DNA of 64,000 nt, taken from contig BSBN01000494.1 in NCBI GenBank assembly GCA_027924645.1, positions 506,001 through 570,000 of the forward strand, written 5' to 3'. The DNA comes from Cunninghamia lanceolata (Eukaryota > Streptophyta > Pinopsida > Cupressales > Cupressaceae). Numbering within the stretch: position 1 is the first letter of the stretch; each line of letters opens with the position of its first letter. The position numbers were made by a program, and so were the translations under genes. The notes under the pieces are model-generated. The model was given only the letters and a program-made list of their open reading frames with translations, did not search any database and was not told where the DNA came from. This document shows, piece by piece, positions 9,905-21,116 of this stretch.

Positions 9905-12253
9905 TGATGAGCACACGCTTATACTAGGGGGGGGATGAATCAATATAAGACAATCTTTTACTTTTTCAAAACTTAACCATAACAATAGCAATCACACAAG
10001 ATCTAACAATTATGCATCACAAGAAGAACACAAGATTTATGTGGAAATCCTTTCAGGAGAAGACCACGGCAAATGATTGCTTATATAAAATTCTCTTACA
10101 AACTTTGTAGGCACCAACCTACAAAAGACACCAATCCCCTCTTATATGATTTGTCAACACCAATCCCCACTTGTAGAATTTGTAGGCACCAACCCACTGG
10201 AGACACCAATTCCCACAACTGAGCACCAACTCAACAAGAGACACCAATCTCTTCTTCTAGGAGGCACCGACCCCCAAGACAAGATTCCGCCTTCTGAATG
10301 TTGCTTCTTCAACAGATGATGGACATTACTATCCCCTTCATTTGTTCATTCCATGATTCCCCTCTTCTCATTTACCATAACGTAAATGTACTTATATGAT
10401 CACACAAGCTTGCATATTCTCTCCACATACATATCCTTCATAAATCTCTCACACTCATATATGCTCCATTATTGATTCACTTCATGATGTTCACTTTATT
10501 TATTCGCTCCATGATGATATCATTTATCTCCTTCACCAAATCTGCAGTGTATTCTTCTTCTCAAATCTTCATATGTTCTCATTCACCAATTTGCTCTTTA
10601 AATGATGCACCATATATGCTTTATTTAACAAATCAACTTACAGCATTTTCACTAATGTCTTCCTTCAAAATAATTCTGATCTAAGTCTGCCCTTAGTCTG
10701 CTCAAATTCACATGAATATCATTTCAAGGCTTGCTCTTCTTTTACATATATTTCTGCTTTACATCTGTTCAAATCTTCTTGTAATCTTGCTTGTAAAGCT
10801 GCTTTAAATCGAATGATATTCCATTGTCTTACATTCTTCTTGTCTCCAACTTACTTATCCTTTTATACCATTCTTATGCCTCATATGAAGGGAGGCGACT
10901 TCGTGGAGGAGGGCGCCTATATGGAAGGACACATCCCTTTTTATATGGAGGCGCACTTAACTAATACATATGGATCGCTACACTTTAGAGAGTCGGCCTC
11001 TTCCCACATAATTTTGCTGATATTATCTCTATCGCTGCCCATCAATATTATTTGCTGCTTACTCCTTAATAATCATCTCTGCTCTTCATAACTGATTCAC
11101 TTGCTCTTCATAACAAATTCGCTTGCTTCACAACAATGATCTTGGGCAATCTCTTGTATATATGAGTCTTGAACCATATGCAAAAGGTGGTCGGCCAATA
11201 TGGCATAAACATTAGCATTAATAAGGAAGTCGGCCTACTATTGATATTCATCACTGCCCATTATATTCGCTGTCTTCTTATTCACTGTTAATCACTGCTC
11301 CTTCATACATCTCTGCTCTTCATAAGATATTCTCTACACTTCATTAGATGATTATCTTTGACTTGGGGGCTATTGTATATATATGCATCTTTGAAACCAC
11401 TAAAGGAAGGTCAGACAGCAAACAATACATTTCTCTTTTATAGTCGGCCATCTTAAACTCGTCTTGCCTTTGACATCGATTACAATACAACTTGCCAATG
11501 CCTTTGACATCAATGACAATATTCAACCTTCTGAATGTTGCTTCTGATACCAATTGATGAGCACACGCTTATACTGAGAGGGGGGGGTGTGAAACAATAT
11601 AAGCTAATCTTTTACTTTTTCATAACTTAATCAACCACAACAACCATAAACATACAAGATCTAATAATTAAGAACACAAGATTTACATGAAAACCCTTTT
11701 GGGAGAAAACCACAACAAATGATTGCTTATATAAAATTCTCTTACAAACTTTGTAGGCACCAACCTACTGGTGACACCAATACCCATTTGTAGAATTATG
11801 TTGGAGAGGAGCAACTCATTCGAAAGACATGACATTTCATTATCAAGAGGCATCTTTATATATAGATATGTCCCTTTATTTGGAGTGTTGCAGTTAAGGG
11901 GGTCGGCCCCTTTAAAAGAGTATTTATTTATTATTTGAAATTTAAATTCCAATTCTTGGCGCCAATATAGGTCGGCCTTCTTAAGGGAGTCAGCCTCATA
12001 AAATATAATTCAACTTATTCTATACTTCATAAACCAAAGTGCCCATATGGAGGAGAGTCATCCAGGAATTCAATTAAATATTCTTCATAGACACCCAGCA
12101 CTTCCATACATGTGAAGTCGGCAAGGAATATTCTTCATAAAAGCTTCTCACAAAGTCAGCCAAGAATGATAGTTAAAGGATGACAATTTAGTGGCCTTTG
12201 GCCTTAACGATTTACCTCATCTTTCCTTTGACATCCATGACAATTTTCCAACA
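9905..12253 (-). mobile_element. LTR element with TSD TTATC and almost no interior
   Basis: A perfect 5-bp duplication TTATC (9900-9904 and 12254-12258) bounds a TG...CA unit of 2349 bp. The start TGATGAGCACACGCTTATAC occurs at 9905 and again at 11556, and a PBS on the minus strand precedes the second copy. A left LTR of about 1.62 kb (9905-11528) and a right LTR of about 0.70 kb (11556-12253) share both ends (..TTTGACATC..ATGACAAT.. near 11505 and 12225), the GTCGGCC blocks and TATA-like sequences. The right copy lacks about 0.9 kb. Only about 27 bp, mostly the PBS, separate them. No gag or pol is present and no polypurine tract was found. Confidence 0.72.
11542..11552 (-). other. primer-binding site
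   Basis: The minus strand reads TGGTATCAGAA, an initiator-tRNA-Met type site with one change at its end, 3 bp from the LTR start at 11556. Confidence 0.75.
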
Positions 12254-12258
12254 TTATC

Positions 12259-12829
12259 TTGGGGAATTTCATTCTCGTCAAGAAATAATAACTCTATGCT
12301 TCAAAATGGAGCTCTGTGGGGAATTTCATTCTCGTCAAAACGTAACTAAAGTGCGGATTGGAGCTGCCCCTAGGACTCTCTCGTCGGATGGAGTGGTAAA
12401 TTTTGGGGATTTTGGTGAGCGCTATTGCCTGACAATGCCTTGCATGCTTAATTTATGATTATGATTTCGCCTGCTCCAAACATAGACAACATGGGCATTT
12501 GGAAGAAAAAAAATCAAACATAAATAGAAATGCCCTACATTCCCTACGCATTTGCCCTAGGCACACCTACACCCAACTATCGCACCCTATCTACACCCAT
12601 AATAGATAGGACCGTGGACCCAAATCCGAGGGATTTTCTGGACAAACTCGTAACATGGTATTCATCTTTGATTCAAAAGCATGTACATTAAAATAGTCTA
12701 ACAAAGATGAAATGCACAACCTACAGAGACCAAGTTTGTGCCATCAATATTGAAGTTTGGAATGGTTATTACTAGGATGAAATTTACTTTGTATCATGAT
12801 TTTCCTAGTCATTGAAGATAATCAGAATT
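12259..12829. other. spacer, no gene seen
   Basis: It holds a short direct repeat, TGGGGAATTTCATTCTCGTC at about 12263 and 12318. Nothing else is recognised. Confidence 0.5.
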
Positions 12830-13390
12830 ACACAAGGACGTGTCCCTGGGGTTTTGCTATGCCTATTATTGGACATTTTGTTGCCTTTGGACCTTTTGCC
12901 TCTTATATTTATAATGAAAAAAATCAAGTTTTCATGTACTGCTATAATTGAATCTTGATGGGTCGTATCTTGACTCTCATGTGAATACATGGATTCTATT
13001 TAAACTCTGATGTAATGCTTTGTTTTAAGTATTTGTTTTGCTATGCCTATTATTGGACATTTTGTTGCCTTTGGACCTTTTGCCTTTTATATTTATAATG
13101 AAAAAAATCAAGTTTTCATGTACTGCTATAATTGAATCTTGATGGGTCGTATCTTGACTCTCATGTGAATACATGGATTCTATTTAAACTCTGATGTAAT
13201 GCTTTGTTTTAAGTATTGTTATAATTTCCTATAATTTGAGATTTTCTTAATTGTTCAGCTGTCATACCCTACCATTACCATCCTCCCCCCAAAAGAAGCC
13301 TTCTGTCATTGTCATCCCCATATCACATCTCTGCATTTCATGCCATCCTTGTCGCAGAAATGCCATGGAACATGGTACAATAGGATAATC
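12830..13390 (+). repeat. dispersed repeat family, copy 1
   Basis: This stretch (GGACGTGTCCCTGGGG, then GCTATGCCTATTATTGGAC, then TACTGCTATAATTGAATCTT, then CAGCTGTCA) has a second, diverged copy in reverse orientation at about 44930-45260. It is non-coding and no terminal structure was identified, so the class is unknown; an LTR fragment is possible. Confidence 0.7.
12851..13218 (+). repeat. recent 184-bp tandem duplication
   Basis: Two adjacent copies (12851-13034 and 13035-13218) differ by about one base (GCCTCTTAT versus GCCTTTTAT). This is far younger than the surrounding decayed elements. The junction shares TATTTGTTTTG/GGGGTTTTG microhomology. Confidence 0.9.
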
Positions 13391-14101
13391 ATTCGACAAC
13401 CATATGAATGACGAAAACCATGTTTATTTTAACTGTCAACTGCCATACTGGTCATGAGTTTGATGAGATTACTAAGATGTCTGTATTATGTATATAACAC
13501 TTCATTGAAGGGAAAGACATAGACTATAATTGAATTTACAATATTATTTGAAAACTGAAAAAGAAAGGCTTACACTCCACCAAACAAAAATCCTACAAAA
13601 TTAACATGCTCAAACAATTACATGCATTCTGAGCAACTATAACCTGCTACATTAGTCTTGGGCTGGAGACTGTTCAGTTATGAAATGAGATTGTGTAGAG
13701 TTATAAATAAGAAGAGATGTTTGATCCTTCCGAGTTTTAACCCTGTTTGTTTGCCATACCACACCAATGGAATCTTGAGTCCACAACAATGGGAAAAGAA
13801 AAAGTAACAGAAATGTGGTGTTTGATCTATCTACATAATTTGTTCATAATAGTTGCCAATATACCAAACTCTATGTGAGATGCAACTAATGATATGCACA
13901 CTAGGATAGGCAGTGCGAATAATTTAAGGCTTGAGGTTTCTGATTGACATCTAAGTCTGCTCACTATAGGAATTGGTTTCTTCAGTATTTAGCTAAATTA
14001 TGTTATGCCCCTCCAAATAATTGAATTATTTTTTCAGATTTAGAATTTAATAATTGATTATATATTAGACATATTAATTAAATTCAAACTGATTTGGTGT
14101 T
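13391..14101. other. spacer, no gene seen
   Basis: AT-rich sequence ending at the LINE target site. No repeat or coding signal is recognised. Confidence 0.5.
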
Positions 14102-14119
14102 AATTGACTTTGATTAGTT

Positions 14120-14483
14120 GATAAGTGGGATGCTCGAAGTCAGTAGTTTCACAAATTGGAAGCTCATTGAGATCTACTGCCAAATTATCCAACACAAAGA
14201 GGTCAAAGCTTGAACTGCTGGCATCGCCGTCATAATTGCCTTCTTCCTCTTGGTTTTCAAGCTCCCTTGCCACAGCTGTGATATAGGAAGCCGATTTGCA
14301 TCTCCTTTTTAAATGTCTTGTCTTTTTGGAACTGCATTTCCTTACTTGCCAATAGAAAGATGAACAGTTTAACCTGTTGTTGCTCTCCGAATAACTCAAT
14401 GCAACGTATGGTCTACAAATATAGCTCAAATGGATAGTGGATGGCAAAGAGAGGTCAAAGGCTGCTGCTGTCACCCTCAGCAT
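14120..14483 (-). pseudogene. gene-like antisense ORF captured at the LINE 5' end
   Basis: On the minus strand an ATG at 14483-14481 opens a frame of 121 codons to the TSD edge; the last few codons and the stop lie in the TSD and flank. The N-terminus (MLRVTAAAFDLSLPSTIHLS) is Ser/Arg-containing and poor in acids, like an organelle transit peptide. A basic stretch (KKTRHLKRRCKSASY) and an acidic Ser-rich stretch (NQEEEGNYDGDASSSSFDLF) follow. The family is not recognised. Because the whole segment is open and lies between the TSD and the LINE 5' part, a reverse-transcribed host mRNA 5' part fits. An unusual LINE 5' UTR is the alternative. Confidence 0.5.
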
Positions 14484-14555
14484 TAGGCCGTAGGGCCTGT
14501 GGCGTTTTGCTGGTTATCGGGCCTGTGAACAGCAATTGCCCAGCTTTGGTCTGCG

Positions 14556-16020
14556 GTGGAGAAGTGTTGGCATGGGGTGGGGTCTGTTTCCCCCCCTCTC
14601 CTGGCTGTATTTTCTTCTATGTTTCATCTTTTTCTAGCAGCTAGGGTTTTCTGTTTGCATGGCGACGATTGGGGGTCCCCTCCTTTATCTTTTAAAGATG
14701 TTAGATCTCATAAGCCCTCTTCTTTCAGGCATGACAACGCTATCTGCTTTTTGGTGCATGCAACAAGTGAGATCAAGTTGGATCAGAAATTGGAAAATCA
14801 TCTCAGGATGAATGGTTGCCTGGAAAAGAGTGCAGATAGGCCTATTTTGGTCATAGACCCTGATCTAGTTGTCGATGATGTCCTTTATCTCTCCAAACAT
14901 GCTCTAATCTACAAGTTTATGGGGTATTAGAATTTCTCTACCCTTTTTGGATGCTTGGGCTCGATGGACTTGGAAACCTGGAGGAGATGTGGAGATCATT
15001 CTTGCTATAAATGGGTATTTCTTTGTGGTTTTTCAAGAATGGCTGATCGGACTATGATCTTTGAGGTTGGTCCGTACTTTCACAATCAAGCTAGTTTATT
15101 CATCAAACCCTAGCATGTGGGTTTTGATCCGGTGGAGGAGCTCCCTTCGAAGATTCCAGTCTGGGTCTTCCTCCTTCAGCTTGCCATGGAATTCTGGAGA
15201 CTTGATATCCTGCAATCTATAGTTGTCCTTGGGAAACCCTTGGGCCCCTCACAGCATACACTCAAACGAAAGATAACAATCTATGCACATATTTTTGTTG
15301 AAATTGATTTGAATAATCTGTTGCCTAATTCTTTAGAAATTAGATTGAGGAACATACAATGGATTCAACAAATAAATTATGAGGCCCTGCCTTTCAGATG
15401 TCGTGCTTGTCATGCATATGGGCATTTACAGAGAAATTGTCCTATAAAGGCCCCAAGGACCCCATAGTCTTATCCAGGGAATTCTACAACTAAAGCCAAT
15501 GCAAAGGGGATAGCTCCAGCCCATACGGAAGAGCCAGATTCGAATGGGTTTATCCCTATGAAACCTCAATATAAGGAAGGAATGTTAACCGCTAGAAAAA
15601 AGATCTCCTAAGAAGCAACTTTAATAACAAGTTTGATGTCCTCAAAATTTTTGATGAACCTAATTCCACCATGTTTGAAAAGCCTCATGTTGGCTAGGAC
15701 TTGGATCTCCCTGATTCTGGTACCTTGTCCAACCTAGCAGAAATTAACACCTCAACTGGTATATAGGTGTTATCCAAAAAAGGGATCTATTAGGCATCAA
15801 GAAGTTGATACTGTTTATTCCAGGTTAATTACAGTATCTCCTATTTTGGTCGAGGCTCAGGTTGAAGATTGTGCAGACTGTGTTATGCCAAAAGCTCCTC
15901 AAGACCTAGGTGTAAAGGATGATTCTAAGAAGAAGAAAGCTTCACCTTTGTTAGGTCTATAGAAAAAAATCTCAAAAAGGTTGGATCAGATAAGCTCTCC
16001 AAAGCAGGGATTAAAAGAGA
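14556..16020 (+). pseudogene. LINE ORF1 (DUF4283-like, zinc knuckle)
   Basis: Residues around 14880-15470 follow the DUF4283 pattern of plant LINE ORF1: LYLSKHALIYKFMGY, AWARWTWKPGGDVEII, then VPVWV-type IPVWVFLLQLAMEFW, and finally a CCHC knuckle CRACHAYGHLQRNC at about 15400-15440. The protein would bind LINE RNA. Frameshifts near 14930 and 15110 and a stop after the knuckle break it. The part from 15470 to 16020 is a decayed C-terminal linker. Confidence 0.8.
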
Positions 16021-16107
16021 TCAAGACAAGGCGAAGATGATAGGGGAATCACTAGTGGAATCCATTGTCATTAGGACATTAGACACTCACTTCTCTGTTC
16101 CCCAAAA

Positions 16108-19100
16108 ATGATAGTGATTTCATGGAATTCTAGGGGTTTGGGCAGCACTCCTCGTCAAAAGATTGTTCAAGATCTTATCCGAGAACACAAGCTTGATATC
16201 ATCTTTCTTCAAGAAACTAAGCTTTCTATAGAAGAAATGGCTACCCTATCTTCTATGATTTGGAAAGGTAGTCAATGTCAATGTATTGGAGCTCAAGGAT
16301 CTGTTGGAGAGTTGGCTTGCTTATGGGATCCTCGCCAACTTACTCCTTCCTGTTGGATTACGTGCAAACATTCCTTATAATTGGTGGTTCCTACTTTGAT
16401 TCGACCAGCTTTATTCTCCTCACTAATGTATATGCTCCTATTGATTTTCAAGGTAAGGCTCATCCCATATTAGATTTGTTCGATCTATGGTCTCTTTTGA
16501 TCCTTGGATTCTAGCAAGTGATGTTAATGCTATTCTCAACCTTGATGAGAAACTTGGAGGCTCTAGTCAACAAGACCCCTCTTCTACTTTATTCAAAGAT
16601 AATCTGGTGGATGTTAAACCAAGACGTGGAGTTTTTACTTGGAATAATAGAAAATGCGAGCTTGCTTCCCTTTCTAAAAGACTTGATAGGTTTTTAGTAT
16701 CTGATTGTTGGGTTGGTGACAACCGTGTCTCTTCTTCTAACATTTTGTAGTGGAAGAGATCAAATCATTGGCCTATCAAATTTTCTTCTTGTTTGTTTTC
16801 ACTTCCAAAAAAACCTCCTTTCAAGTTTCAACTAATGTGGCTCAAAGATCTAGATATTCATGAATATATGGCCACATGGTGGGGGAAAGTTGTTATCCTA
16901 TCAGCTATGTATTCTTTCTTCAAGAGATTTCAGTTTGTCAAGTTCAAGCTTAAGCAGTGGAACAAATGTTCTTTTGGATATATTTTTTGGAAAAAGGCAC
17001 AAGTTCAGGAAAATTTGGATAGTATCACTATCCAGATTAAGGAATTTGGAATGACCAAGGAGCATCTTCTTGAGGACTCTTTGTATTCCAAACAGCTTAG
17101 TGAATTGGAACTCCAAGAGGAGATATTTTGGAAGCAAAAATCAAGAATCGACTGGCTTCAAGAGGGAGATAAGAACACATCTTTCTTCCATAATTCAGTC
17201 AAAGAAAGGAGAAGTGGCAATGTTGTATCGTCTCTCATCTCAACTCAAGGAGATCAACTTTCCTCTTTCCAAGATATTACTGGGGAAGTTGTAATGCATT
17301 TCTCCTCCCTATTCACAGAAAGTGGCCCTAGTGCTTCAGAGGAGAAACAATTCATTTTGGACTATATTGCCCCTTTGGTTTTTGAGGCTATAAATAATCT
17401 GCTCATGGGGCCAATTTCTATTGAAGAGCTCAAGAAGGTTGTGTTTAAGAAGAAGAAAGGCAAATCCTCTAGTCCCGATGGTTTCCCTTTTAAATTTTTA
17501 TAGGAATTTTGGGATATTCTAAAGCTTGATCTATTGGAGGTTGTTTGGGAATCCTAGGCCAATGAGTAGATGCTTATGGCTACTAATTCTACCTTCTTGG
17601 CCCTAATTCCTAAAAAAGAGGCCAATTCTTTAGACTTGTTTCGGCCTATGCAATGTTACATATAAAATTATCATCAAAATTATTGCAGAATGCTTGAAGC
17701 AGATTTTGGCCTCCCTTATTTCATTTGAGCAAGGTGGTTTTGTGAAAGGGTGTCTAATCCTTGATGGTATTATTGTTGTAGCTGAGGCTATTCATTCTAT
17801 GTCTAGTTCCAGGGATAAAGTTATGTTCATTAGGCTAGACATGTCCAAGGCCTATGACAGGGTTAGATGGTCATTCCTCAAGAATGATTTATCAGCATTT
17901 CAATTTTGCTTAGGGTGGATTAACTGTGTTATGAGCGGTGTGGTGTCTCCTTCCTTCTCTGTTCTTATTAATCGTACCCTCTCTCCTCTTTTTTCTACTT
18001 CCAGGGGACTTCGTCAAGGAGATCCTCTATCTCCTTACCTCTTCATCATAATGGCGGAAGCTTTCGGTAGAATACTAAAGAACCAAAGAGTTAATGGCTC
18101 CGTCCAAGGTTGGTCTAGATCCGCAATCCTGCCTTCAGTTTGTGGATGATATTGCTTTGATGGGGGTTGCAAAAATTAGAGAGGCGATCAATTTCAAGAA
18201 AGCTTTGGATATTTATATGGCTGCTTCTAGTCATCGGATTAATGAGAATAAGCCTAGCACTTTTTTCTTCAATACTCCTATGCTTATTCGGCAAAGAATT
18301 GCACAAATTTTTCATTTCAGAATAGGGAATCTCCATTTGGATTATTTGGGAATTCCTCTATTTACTAGCAGCCATAAAAAAATTAGTGAATGAGGATCTT
18401 GGATAGATTTCGAATGAGGGTTAGTCATTGGACTTTCCGGTGGTTGTCTTTTTTGAGTCGGTTGATGCTATTAAAACCTATTTTGTAGGCTCTTCCTATT
18501 TACAGATTTTTAGTGCTATCAAACCCTAAAAGCTTTCTCAAGGAATTCAACACTCTTTCTAGAAAATTTTCACGGGTGGGGAATCTGGATTCCCAAAAAT
18601 AGAGTCTAATCAGTTGGGATCAAGTTTGCAGACCTAAGAAATATGGTGGCCTTGGCCTTAGGCAGTCTGAGCTCAATAGCAAGGCCCTGGCTACCAAATT
18701 GTAATGGAGAGAGTGCAAGCATCTAGATCAACCATGGGCTAGAATCCTTAACTTCAAGTATTTGGGAGGAGTAGGTGATGAGGATATTCCTTGGATGGAT
18801 CTAAGTGAAAAAGGTTTAATGGTTTGGAACACCATTAAGAAGGGGGGCTCAATTGTCAAAGGTCTTTTCTAGATTATCAAAAATGGTAATAGAGCTCTTT
18901 TTTGGAATGATTCTTGAGATCTCCACCCCCTGATCCTCTCTTTTTCCCCCCTTCTAAAGCCCTCGAGTGAAATTTTTCAAGTTATAGGGTGGTCAAAGGT
19001 TGTTGATTTTAAGCGCTTCTCAAATTTATCATTGGAAAGACTCCAATAGCTGGCCTAAGGGGGGAATGCTTGAAGCCCAGGCTACTCTTTCTTCCATTCT

Positions 19101-20269
19101 TGTTGATTGGCCTTGTTGTTCCCTAAAGGGATTTGATGTTCTTGCATAGGGTCATGACCCTAAAGGGGCTTATTCAGTAGCTCTTGGTTATTAGTTTTTG
19201 GAGCACAAGAAAGATGTGAATATAGACTTTCCCTAGTGGAGCAAATTTTGGAATAAATTCAGTTGCCCCAAGCATAATTTCTTTATCTAGTTATTGTGTC
19301 AGAACAAATGTCTCACCTAGGATAATATTAGAAAGAGAGGCTTTCAAGGCCCTTCTAAATGTGTGTTGTGTGGCAATAGTGAAGAAAGTGTTGCTCACCT
19401 TTTCTTTGAGTGCTCCATCTCCTTGGGCATTTGGGGGCAATGGTGGCAATGATGAAACCGTCCTATCATTCATGCTACTTCTTTATCTGAATTATGAGTA
19501 AGCTTGGGCCGTCCTCCTACGTCAGCTTCTTTCCTTTTGGTGGCCTATGATATTGGTCCTATTTTTATTCTTTGGCAGATCTAGTTATAGCAAAACCGTC
19601 GGATCTTTCAATCAGCAATCTCATTATACAGGTTTGGCAGAAGATCATGGATTCAGTCAAAGAAACTATTGCAGCCAAATGTTCTTTTGAAGAGACCCTC
19701 TCTCCTGATTCTCATCTCTCAAGACACCTGGAGCTATTCCTCTCAGCTGCCACACAGATTCGATCTAGCTCTAGTTTGAGGGCTTCTAGGAAGGTGAATA
19801 GGACTAGTAAGTGGTCCCCCCCCCCCCCCCCCCATTTGGTTTTTTCAAAATTAATACCAATGGCTCTTTTTCAGGCAACCAAGGTGCTATTGGGATTGGT
19901 GGGGTTGGTCATGATAGTGATGGGACGGCTCTTTTCTTCTTTTCTTTGGCTATGGGGATTGGCATCAATAATCAAATGGAATCTCAACCCGCTCTTGTGG
20001 CTCTTGAGAAAGCTTGTGAGTTGGGTTGGAAGATGGTTAACTGTGAAACAGATTCCATGATCTTGGTTTCTCTTTTGAATAAGGCAAGTATTCAAGAGTC
20101 CTCTTGGATGTTGGCTTCTCTAGTTGAATAGATCCTTCACCTCACTCAAAATTTTGGGGCCATCTCTTTTGTTCATGTCCCCAGGGAATGGAATGCAATA
20201 GCGAACTGCCTTGCTAAATGGGCCTTAGAGGACAACTGTAATTGGCACGTATCTCCAACTTATTCATAA
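16108..20269 (+). pseudogene. LINE ORF2: endonuclease, RT, zf-RVT, RNase H
   Basis: An apurinic-type endonuclease begins MIVISWNSRGLGS and has the FLQETKLS motif (16108-16750). RT motifs follow: LALIPKKE, FEQGGFVKG, FIRLDMSKAYDRV, RGLRQGDPLSPYLF and FVDDIALMG (17450-18170; the active-site box has FVDD in place of FADD). A zf-RVT region with CVLCGNSEESVAHLFFEC lies at 19260-19430. A C-terminal RNase H (19811-20269) has FKINTNGS, ETDS and HVPREWNAIANCLAKWA. A run of C bases at 19818-19833 encodes a Pro-rich linker and shifts frame readily. Many in-frame TAG/TAA stops mark it as dead. Confidence 0.9.
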
Positions 20270-20619
20270 TAATCAGACTTGAGTCTCCTAGTTTTGTGTC
20301 TCTTTGGTTGAAGGTGTTTGTGGTTTCTTCTTCCTAGATGCTTTTGTTGGAAGTTTGCTTCTGGCCTCACAACCTTGACTCTCTTGTTGAATGGCTTTGG
20401 CTCCTCTTTTTTTCTGCCAAGGGGGAGAAGGGGATTCATTCCATCAAAGAGTATGGTAGCTAGTTGATCTATTCTAGTTTCTATTAGAAGCAGGACAATG
20501 GCAAACATCCTTGGGTTTTTCCTCTTCTTGCCATTTAGAAATCTCAATGTTGTAAATTATTTCTGTTCTTTTAATAAAATTCTCTTTTTGCCAAAAAACA
20601 AAATTGACTTTGATTAGTT

Positions 20620-20942
20620 AAAGTAAATTTGGTGTTAGTGAAATTCAAAAATTATTAATTTATATATTGAATTTGGAAAGTTCGTTATAGAATGTTTAAT
20701 TTAGTTATGAATCTGATTATTGACTATCATTGTTGACTAGCTTTTCTTTCTGTGTCTCTGAATGTCTGTGTTCATGACTAGTGCAGGAGGGTATCATACC
20801 AAAAAGAGATGTAAAAGAGTGTAAAGCACACACTATTGTTGTCTAATAACTGAATTTTGTTAATGTGTATCCTGTCTTGTTGGTATACGGATTTGTCAAC
20901 TTGTCATTATGTGGGTTCTATTGTGGATGATTGTTGTTCCAT
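20620..20942. other. spacer, no gene seen
   Basis: The genomic flank of the LINE. It shares ATTTGGTGTTA with the left flank but shows no coding signal. Confidence 0.5.
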
Positions 20943-21116
20943 CATGCATAGCAGCAAAAATCGTGTGGGGAAAAAATCGACAAACCAAAAGTATAAGATT
21001 TTTTAAAAAGACGGGGAAAAAATCATGAAAAAATCGGATTTTCAAAAAACATAGACAAATGCAAAAAAGAAAGAAATAAACAAATATTAGATTATAATAT
21101 TAATAATATAAAATTA

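Larger units (their letters stand above)
14120..20601 (+). mobile_element. long L1-type LINE with 18-bp TSD
   Basis: AATTGACTTTGATTAGTT occurs at 14102-14119 and 20602-20619, directly flanking this unit. The right end is a short A-rich tail (GCCAAAAAACAA) after AATAAAATTCTC. Inside are ORF1 (DUF4283-like plus zinc knuckle) and ORF2 (endonuclease, RT, zf-RVT, RNase H), the plant L1 layout. The first 364 bp hold an antisense gene-like ORF instead of ordinary LINE sequence. Stops and frameshifts make it inactive. Confidence 0.88.
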
